NCBI GenBank assembly: GCA_002410715.1
Contig: DHOG01000049.1
Location: 1 to 45,639 of the forward strand
DNA length: 45,639 bases
Direction of reading: 5' to 3'
Source: Ruminococcaceae bacterium UBA5396
GTDB taxonomy: Bacteria > Bacillota > Clostridia > Oscillospirales > Acutalibacteraceae
Every line of letters begins with the position of its first letter. The stretch's first letter is position 1. Below the pieces are notes generated by a model that did not search any database, was not told the origin of the DNA, and was given only the letters and a program-made list of their open reading frames with translations. Below, piece by piece: positions 40,123-45,639 of the stretch. A program made the position numbers and the translations under genes.

Positions 40123-41045
40123 GAGACAAAAATTATTATACAAGTAAAATAGCAAGACAAAAGGCTCGGACCGGTTTTGTGTTCTCCATCCCTGTTATTT
40201 TCGGTGTGGTGGTATTCTTTTGTATTCCTTTGGCTCAATCTCTTGTTGTTGCATTTTCCAATGTATCACCCAACAAAGCCGGCGGCGGTCTTGTCTACAA
40301 TCCGGCAGGCTGGAGCAATTTTCTTTATGCCTTTACCAATCATCCCGATTATTTCCGCAAATTAGTTGAAGCAATTCAAACCATGGTAACAACCGTTCCG
40401 ATTATTTTGTTTATGAGTTTTTTCTGTGCCATATTGATAAACCAGAAGTTCCCCGGTCGGAGCATTGCCAGGGTTATATTTTTTCTTCCGATAATCTATG
40501 CTTCCAGTGCCATGCTTAAGGTGGATTCCGGTGATGTAATGCAGCAGGCAATGCAAAGTGCTTCATATAAAAGCATTGAAGCATCTCAGGGGTTTTTGCA
40601 AAGCTTTCAGCTGGCGGAATATATCCGGCAGTTCGGCTTACCCGATCAATTTGTCGATTTCTTATCGTCGGTAGTGGACAGGGTATACCAAATAATATCC
40701 CTTTCGGGCGTACAGATTCTGATAATGCTGGCGGCTTTGCAATCCATATCCCCTTCACTTTATGAAGCGGCTCATGTGGAAGGGGCTGGGGGATGGGAGA
40801 AGTTCTGGCTTATCACGTTTCCCATGGCAAGTTCATCATTACTGCTTTGCCTGATTTATTCAATAATCGATTCATTTGTAGCATATAACAACCCGATTGT
40901 TCAATTAACACAACAGATGATGACGGATATGAAATACGGTTACTCTGCTGCCATGTCATGGGTATATTTTGTAATCGTATCGTCCATATTGGCGGTTGTC
41001 GCAATTATAGGTTCGCGGTTTGTATTCACATATGACAGAAAATAG
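40119..41045 (+). CDS. Carbohydrate ABC transporter permease, pair 2, first subunit
   Basis: A 308-aa membrane permease of the sugar type: the first helix is GFVFSIPVIFGVVVFFCIPLAQS, and the EAA loop is EAAHVEGAGGWEKFWLITFPMASS (about residues 214-237). A longer periplasmic/cytoplasmic insert (about 130-200, SGDVMQQAMQSASYKSIEA...) sits between helices 3 and 4, unlike the pair 1 permease, suggesting a different partner. ATG 40119 overlaps the DUF5696 stop (ATGA) with GTGGAGGG 8 bases upstream, indicating translational coupling with that lipoprotein. Confidence 0.92.
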   Translation: MRDKNYYTSKIARQKARTGFVFSIPVIFGVVVFFCIPLAQSLVVAFSNVSPNKAGGGLVYNPAGWSNFLYAFTNHPDYFRKLVEAIQTMVTTVPIILFMSFFCAILINQKFPGRSIARVIFFLPIIYASSAMLKVDSGDVMQQAMQSASYKSIEASQGFLQSFQLAEYIRQFGLPDQFVDFLSSVVDRVYQIISLSGVQILIMLAALQSISPSLYEAAHVEGAGGWEKFWLITFPMASSSLLLCLIYSIIDSFVAYNNPIVQLTQQMMTDMKYGYSAAMSWVYFVIVSSILAVVAIIGSRFVFTYDRK

Positions 41046-41061
41046 GAAGGAGGTGCCGGGC

Positions 41062-42048
41062 ATGAAGAAATCGATGCTTGTTGAGCTTATTACAAATCAT
41101 GATCGTGAGGCTCTGTATTCTGCAAGTCGTAATGCAGCCACAAAAATCCGTACATTTGTGTGGAGATTGGTTCTGCTTATGCTGGTTGTCGGCATTTCCT
41201 TTGTGATAATATATCCGCTTATCGTTAAGTTAAGTGTTTCTCTTATGAGTCGTCCGGATATGAATGATGTTGCGGTACGTTGGATTGCAAAACAGCCTAC
41301 TTTGGGAAATTTTGCTTTTTCATTCGATGCTATGGTTTATCCCACCGCCTTGGTAAACACACTGGTTGTAAGTATTGTCTGCACATTTTTGCAGATGTTC
41401 TCCTGTTGCCTGGCATCCTATGCATTTGTTAAGCTTAGGTTTCCCGGTTCCCGTCTTGTTTTTCTACTGGCGGTTTTTTCACTTGTGGTACCTCCACAGA
41501 CCTATATGGTTTCAATGTATTCCCAATTTCTGTATTTTGATCCCTTTGGATTGGTAACCATGTTGACGGGAAAAGAGGGACTTATTAATACCTTTTGGCC
41601 ATTGTTTCTCCGTTCCTTTTTTGGATCGGGCATACGAAACGGACTTTATATCTATCTGATGACGCAATTCTTTCGCAACATTCCAAACGAATTAGAAGAA
41701 GCGGCTTATGTTGACGGAGCCGGTCCGTTCAAGATTTTTTATCGGATTATGTTACCGAACGCCGTCCCTATACTGGTTACGATCGCAGTGTTTTCATTTG
41801 TTTGGCAGTGGAATGACGAATTCTATTCCGCACTTTTTGCCCCCAGACTGGATTTCATTTCACGTAACCTGTATAACATCAATGATAAAATAAGAATCAT
41901 AACAGGAGCCTATGTTGATGATCCCGCATACACTTCACTTTTAAAAAATGCAGCTTCATTGCTTGCGGTGGCTCCGCTATTAATTGTTTTTGTAATTGCG
42001 CAAAAGTTTTTTGTTGAGAATTTTGAACGGTCGGGTATTGTCGGTTAA
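41062..42048 (+). CDS. Carbohydrate ABC transporter permease, pair 2, second subunit
   Basis: A 328-aa permease with about six helices. The EAA loop is EAAYVDGAGPFKIFYRIMLPNAVP (about residues 213-236), preceded by YLMTQFFRNIPNELE. It has a long N-terminal cytoplasmic stretch (about 1-30, MKKSMLVELITNHDREALYSASR). The frame is open from 41020 inside the preceding gene, but GGAAGGAGGTG directly upstream fixes ATG 41062. Together with the preceding gene it forms the second permease heterodimer. No ATPase follows; the next gene is a secreted protein 29 bases downstream. Confidence 0.92.
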   Translation: MKKSMLVELITNHDREALYSASRNAATKIRTFVWRLVLLMLVVGISFVIIYPLIVKLSVSLMSRPDMNDVAVRWIAKQPTLGNFAFSFDAMVYPTALVNTLVVSIVCTFLQMFSCCLASYAFVKLRFPGSRLVFLLAVFSLVVPPQTYMVSMYSQFLYFDPFGLVTMLTGKEGLINTFWPLFLRSFFGSGIRNGLYIYLMTQFFRNIPNELEEAAYVDGAGPFKIFYRIMLPNAVPILVTIAVFSFVWQWNDEFYSALFAPRLDFISRNLYNINDKIRIITGAYVDDPAYTSLLKNAASLLAVAPLLIVFVIAQKFFVENFERSGIVG

Positions 42049-42077
42049 TATTCCGCCGGAAAGGCAGGAAATATACG

Positions 42078-43448
42078 ATGGTTAAGAAGGGAATTATATT
42101 CGCTATGATAACAGCAATGGTAGTCTCGGGTTCAATACCCACAAATAATGCGAAGGCACTAAGCTCCATGGCCCCTTATACTAGTCAGGTGTCTCCGGAT
42201 ACTTTTTATAACGGTGCTATGCTGGAACTGAAACGTGACGGCAATGCAGCCAATTGGGTTGCGGACGAGCTTGAGATCATGAAAAATCAATACAATATAA
42301 ATACCGTAAATATATATGGGCTGGAGAGTTTTGACCGCAACGGTAATACGAATAAGGATGCACTTTTTGCAGCACTAAAACGACTGGGTATGAAGGTAGT
42401 CGTAAGGATTGAGAATTACAGCAATAAGTTCGCATTCCAGGTTTCGGATTTATCTCATATTATGAACATTTATCAGGATCTTTTGGATTATGTATGCAAG
42501 CCGGAACACAGGGGACAAGTGGCATATTTTGCTCTGAATATACCTGTAGACGACCCAAATGTTCAAAATAAGATAGACGGCGTAAATTCTGAACTTTCCA
42601 AGCAAAGGCAGGTTTCCTATACACAGGCATTTGTTTATCGCATGAGACAGGAAACCGCTGCACGCGGCTTCCATAATGCACCTATGTTTTTGAGTATTTT
42701 CTACGGGTGGGATAACAGTTTTGATTTACCGTCCTATGCCGCTGCCGGCGCAGACGGATATTTCATGAATAATTACAGTTATCCCAAAAGTGCCGGCTAT
42801 GTTCCTGACGAAACCGCCTCGGATGCCGATTTAATAAATCGTGCAAGGCTATCAATCTCGGTTAGTAAATTCCTCTCTCAGTATAAAGGAAAGCCTCTGG
42901 TGGTGGAGTTCGGATTTCATACCATGGAATATAACGGCGGTAAAAAACCCAATCAGACTGCGGGATTGGTTACCAACCGCACTGCAAAGGTACGTGCCAT
43001 TCGTGCCACCATTGAGTATTATAAAACCATACCCGAATTTCGCGGTGCATTATATTTCGGTTATAATCTCTATAAGGAGGAGGGGAATCCTCCTGCCGTT
43101 ATGGACTGGACGCTGAAATATCCTGATGAATTACCCATTGAAACAAGATCTACTACCACTTCAAATCGTACGAATGTAACCACAACGAATAAACCATCCG
43201 CTGTAACATCTACTAAGGATTCAACTGTAGTGAGCACAGAAACGTCTGACGTTGCGGCTACAGATCATACCACTGAGCATATCGTAACAACCTCAATCGC
43301 ATCTGAAACCACACAACCAGAGAAAGAGACCGGTTCTTCTGCAATGAAGATTTGGTTGGGAATTTTGGGGGCAGCGACGGCTGTTTTCGGAGGTCTTTTA
43401 GCGGTGCTTTTTGGAATTAAGCGCAAGGCGATGAAAGAAAGGGGATAG
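42078..43448 (+). CDS. Anchored TIM-barrel-like surface protein, paralogue 1
   Basis: A 456-aa secreted protein: signal peptide (about 1-27), a (beta/alpha)8-like domain (about 40-350), a Thr-rich stalk (about 355-420), a membrane helix (about 428-447) and a basic tail. Barrel strands are suggested by NTVNIYGLE, MKVVVRIENY, VAYFALNIPVDD, MFLSIFYGWDNS, ADGYFMNNYSY and LVVEFGFHT; the last carries Glu277 where clan GH-A glycosidases have the nucleophile. The usual Asn-Glu-Pro acid/base site reads Asn154-Ile-Pro156, followed by Asp158-Asp159. It may be an atypical hydrolase or a glycan-binding pseudoenzyme. GGAAAGGCAGG lies upstream. A paralogue follows. Confidence 0.82.
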   Translation: MVKKGIIFAMITAMVVSGSIPTNNAKALSSMAPYTSQVSPDTFYNGAMLELKRDGNAANWVADELEIMKNQYNINTVNIYGLESFDRNGNTNKDALFAALKRLGMKVVVRIENYSNKFAFQVSDLSHIMNIYQDLLDYVCKPEHRGQVAYFALNIPVDDPNVQNKIDGVNSELSKQRQVSYTQAFVYRMRQETAARGFHNAPMFLSIFYGWDNSFDLPSYAAAGADGYFMNNYSYPKSAGYVPDETASDADLINRARLSISVSKFLSQYKGKPLVVEFGFHTMEYNGGKKPNQTAGLVTNRTAKVRAIRATIEYYKTIPEFRGALYFGYNLYKEEGNPPAVMDWTLKYPDELPIETRSTTTSNRTNVTTTNKPSAVTSTKDSTVVSTETSDVAATDHTTEHIVTTSIASETTQPEKETGSSAMKIWLGILGAATAVFGGLLAVLFGIKRKAMKERG

Positions 43449-43452
43449 AATC

Positions 43453-45372
43453 TTGATAAAATACAGAATATCAACTGTAGTTCTACTTGTAATGGCTTTT
43501 TTCTTCCTGTCATTACCGGTTTCGGCTACAGAACAGACCGTTAACAGAATGACACCCTATGATACATACGCCGATCCTGATACTTTCTTGAACGGCGCCG
43601 TACTTGATTTGAAAAAAACCGGTGATGTTAAAGGCTGGATTACACGAGAACTCGAAAATATGCGTTACTGTTATAAAATAAATACAATCAACGTTTATGG
43701 ACTGGAAGACTTTGATGATGGCGATAAAACCGAGCACAAGGATTTTCTTTTTTCAGAGCTTGCTCGTTTGGGAATGAAGGCGGTTGTTCGTATTGAAAGC
43801 TATAACGGAGCTACCTTTGCTTTCAGAGAAGCTGACCTGGATTCGGTGATGAACAATTATGATAAGCTGATACGCTATGTTTCGGGTGACGGTAAAAGAC
43901 AACAAGTAGCATATTTCGCACTTAATATGCCTGTGGATGATGGGCTGGTACAAAATAACTTGGGCGGAGTAAATTCTGCGCTGTCAAAGCAACGACAGGT
44001 ATCATATGCAACCTCTTTTGTTCGCCGTATGCGTGAAGTCACATCAAACTACGGATTTAAAGATGCCAAAATGTATCTCAGTATATTTTACGGATGGGAC
44101 AATTCGTATCATACACCGTCTTATGAACCTGCGGGGGCGGACGGCTATTTCATGAACAACTATTCCTACCCCGTAAATGCTCATCAATTACCCGATGCCT
44201 CTGCTTCTGATGAAGAGCTAATAAACCAGAATAGGCTTATGGTTTCAATGGTCTCTTATCTATCGCAGTATAAAGGCAAACCACTCATAATCGAAAGTGG
44301 TTTTCACACACTGGAATATAATAACGGTGTCGTTACCAACCAGACAGCCGGTCTTGTAAAAGACAGAGAAGCAAAGATTAAAGCAATGAAGGCAACGCTA
44401 AAGTTTTATCAGTCATATTTTTCTGAATTTAAGGGTTGGCTTTATTTCGGGTATAACCTGTACAAGGAGGAAGGCAATCCCCCTGCCGTTATGGATTGGA
44501 GTCTTGTTTACCCCACAAAAGGGCAGGTGGAGGCGGAGGAAGGATATAGAATCGGCGGTGCTGTAAGTATATCTGACACACAGGCATCAGATGGCACAGC
44601 GGTAATGCTGTCAAATAAGGGGGACGGTCTGGCATTCTATGAATGTGCTTCATTGAATCAGATTAAGATAAGATATAAAACCGATAAGAATGTTAGCCTA
44701 GGTGTCTATGTTGATGACACACTGAAAAAGACACTGGAACTAAAACCTACCAACGGATATGCAGACGAATTTCTATCTTTAACTGTAATAAAGGGATCAC
44801 ATATGCAGTTGAAGCTGGAATCCAAAGGAACCATGACGGTGGATGCCATCGGCGCGTATGAACAGCTGGAGGCGGAGAACGCAACGTTACAGGGTGGGGC
44901 ATCCGTAACAGCGGATGAACAGGCATCCAACGGAATGGCAGTCACCGGCATCCTATCTGATAATGACAGTATTACCATGAAGGGTATCCGTGGCGGTGCC
45001 CGTATCAAGTTGCGATATAAGGCCGAAAGCGATTGCGTGGTCAAGCTTACCGTCAACGGCGGTGTAACATCGGAAATGACATTAAAAGCATCTCCGTCAT
45101 ATAAAGACATGAGCGTTTCATTGAATGTTCCCATCGGCTCATCATTAGAAATCAAAGGCGTAACAGGAGACGGGTTGTACATAGATTATATCGGACTAAG
45201 CGGCGTTGCAAGGCCGGAAGACACTTCTTATAATGATGATGATCAAAAAGGTGGAGGTCTTTCTCCGATCGTTATCGTTATTCTTTGTCTGGCGGCATTT
45301 TTGGTGGTTGTTGCAGCAGTAACAATTGTGTTGCTGAAAAAGCCACAACCAAAACAGGAGGAACGTAAATGA
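43453..45372 (+). CDS. Anchored TIM-barrel-like surface protein with two CBM-like modules, paralogue 2
   Basis: A 639-aa secreted protein starting at TTG 43453 after AAAGGGGAT. Signal peptide (about 1-25, VSA-T). The barrel domain (about 35-352) shares long near-identical stretches with the preceding protein: YGLE, VVRIE-Y, YFALNMPVDD, LSIFYGWDNSY, GYFMNNYSYP, LIIESGFHT (Glu281) and YFGYNLYKEEGNPPAVMDW. Two CBM6/35-like modules follow (about 357-475 and 475-590; YEQLEAENATLQGG opens the second). Then come an acidic linker, a membrane helix (about 603-625) and a basic tail. The Asn-Met-Pro at 158-160 replaces Asn-Glu-Pro. The stop overlaps the start of the next gene (ATGA). Confidence 0.85.
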   Translation: MIKYRISTVVLLVMAFFFLSLPVSATEQTVNRMTPYDTYADPDTFLNGAVLDLKKTGDVKGWITRELENMRYCYKINTINVYGLEDFDDGDKTEHKDFLFSELARLGMKAVVRIESYNGATFAFREADLDSVMNNYDKLIRYVSGDGKRQQVAYFALNMPVDDGLVQNNLGGVNSALSKQRQVSYATSFVRRMREVTSNYGFKDAKMYLSIFYGWDNSYHTPSYEPAGADGYFMNNYSYPVNAHQLPDASASDEELINQNRLMVSMVSYLSQYKGKPLIIESGFHTLEYNNGVVTNQTAGLVKDREAKIKAMKATLKFYQSYFSEFKGWLYFGYNLYKEEGNPPAVMDWSLVYPTKGQVEAEEGYRIGGAVSISDTQASDGTAVMLSNKGDGLAFYECASLNQIKIRYKTDKNVSLGVYVDDTLKKTLELKPTNGYADEFLSLTVIKGSHMQLKLESKGTMTVDAIGAYEQLEAENATLQGGASVTADEQASNGMAVTGILSDNDSITMKGIRGGARIKLRYKAESDCVVKLTVNGGVTSEMTLKASPSYKDMSVSLNVPIGSSLEIKGVTGDGLYIDYIGLSGVARPEDTSYNDDDQKGGGLSPIVIVILCLAAFLVVVAAVTIVLLKKPQPKQEERK

Positions 45373-45639
45373 AATACGGTTTGCAGATGTATACATTGAG
45401 GGATTTGACTGAAAATCAAATGGGAAATACCTTGAGAGAGGTTGCCGGCATGGGGTATGAGGGAATTGAACTTGCCGGGTTTGGAGACTTGACGATTGAC
45501 GAACTGGCAGAGGAGGTCAAAGAAACAGGGTTATCGGTTATAAGTGCCCATGTAGGTTATCAGGAACTAATAAATCCCGACAAATGGATACAGACAGCAA
45601 AAAAAATCGGTACTTCCCGTATCACCATTCCGTGGATGG
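45369..45639 (+). CDS. Sugar phosphate isomerase/epimerase (xylose isomerase-like barrel), 5' part
   Basis: The first 90 codons of a gene that runs off the window. It opens MKYGLQMYTLRD, then GMGYEGIELAGF, and continues LSVISAHVGYQELINPDKW, the standard start of the AP-endonuclease-2/xylose-isomerase-like TIM barrel family (IolE/IolI-like). Members isomerise or epimerise sugars and cyclitols in the cytoplasm. AGGAGGA precedes it, and its ATG overlaps the previous TGA, so it belongs to the same transcript. It is a natural partner of the Gfo/Idh oxidoreductase at the other end of the locus. The active-site residues lie beyond the window. Confidence 0.88.
   Translation, partial: MKYGLQMYTLRDLTENQMGNTLREVAGMGYEGIELAGFGDLTIDELAEEVKETGLSVISAHVGYQELINPDKWIQTAKKIGTSRITIPWM

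Overview
The window looks like a low-to-moderate GC Firmicute chromosome, most likely an anaerobic, fermentative member of the Clostridia (Oscillospirales/Ruminococcaceae-like). This is inferred from gene content and style: an ecfT-truA junction, AGAAAGGA-type ribosome binding sites, Clostridia-type conserved hypothetical proteins, a zinc-finger Clp ATPase, an AtpZ-headed atp locus, and large surface glycan-capture proteins with membrane anchors. No rRNA, tRNA, insertion sequence, phage gene or CRISPR array was seen.

Left part (1-20.2 kb) is mostly housekeeping. On the + strand: the end of ecfT, truA, a DUF5711-like membrane protein, then a cvpA-pgsA-clp operon behind its own promoter, then uppP (lipid carrier recycling). 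On the - strand: a PAS-GAF-PAS-GGDEF-HD-GYP cyclic-di-GMP protein with degenerate motifs, then greA-lysS-(membrane protein)-ilvD. A perfect consensus promoter for greA is embedded in the end of an unrecognised 331-aa gene. A tspO gene follows. Next is a compact KDG module: a divergent IclR regulator, a palindromic operator, a KDPG aldolase carrying an extra VOC-like domain, and KDG kinase. This module would process 2-keto-3-deoxygluconate from uronates or gluconate.

At 20.2-21.1 kb lies the most striking single locus, an F-type ATP synthase operon that appears gutted. atpZ and atpC are intact. Between them, 85 bases hold only what reads as the first seven codons of atpI joined to the last 14 codons of atpD. 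Everything from atpB to most of atpD is missing, which looks like a single deletion (or an assembly collapse).

Right part (21.4 kb to the end) is one long + strand glycan-acquisition locus of at least 24 kb. In order: GH3 glycosidase, AraC regulator, Gfo/Idh oxidoreductase, a lipoprotein solute-binding protein, two membrane-anchored CBM proteins, a 956-aa CBM/solute-binding fusion, a first permease pair, an NHL/TPR membrane protein, a Yip1-like membrane protein, a large DUF5696-like lipoprotein, a second permease pair, two paralogous anchored TIM-barrel-like proteins, and the start of a sugar isomerase/epimerase. Genes overlap or sit a few bases apart. No ABC ATPase is present, so an external (MsmX-like) ATPase is presumably shared. 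I propose that this is a surface-assembled glycan capture, processing and uptake system with two permease heterodimers and several uncharacterised cell-surface partners; it is the best candidate in the window for a poorly described system. All functional calls come from reading the protein sequences by eye; no database search was run.
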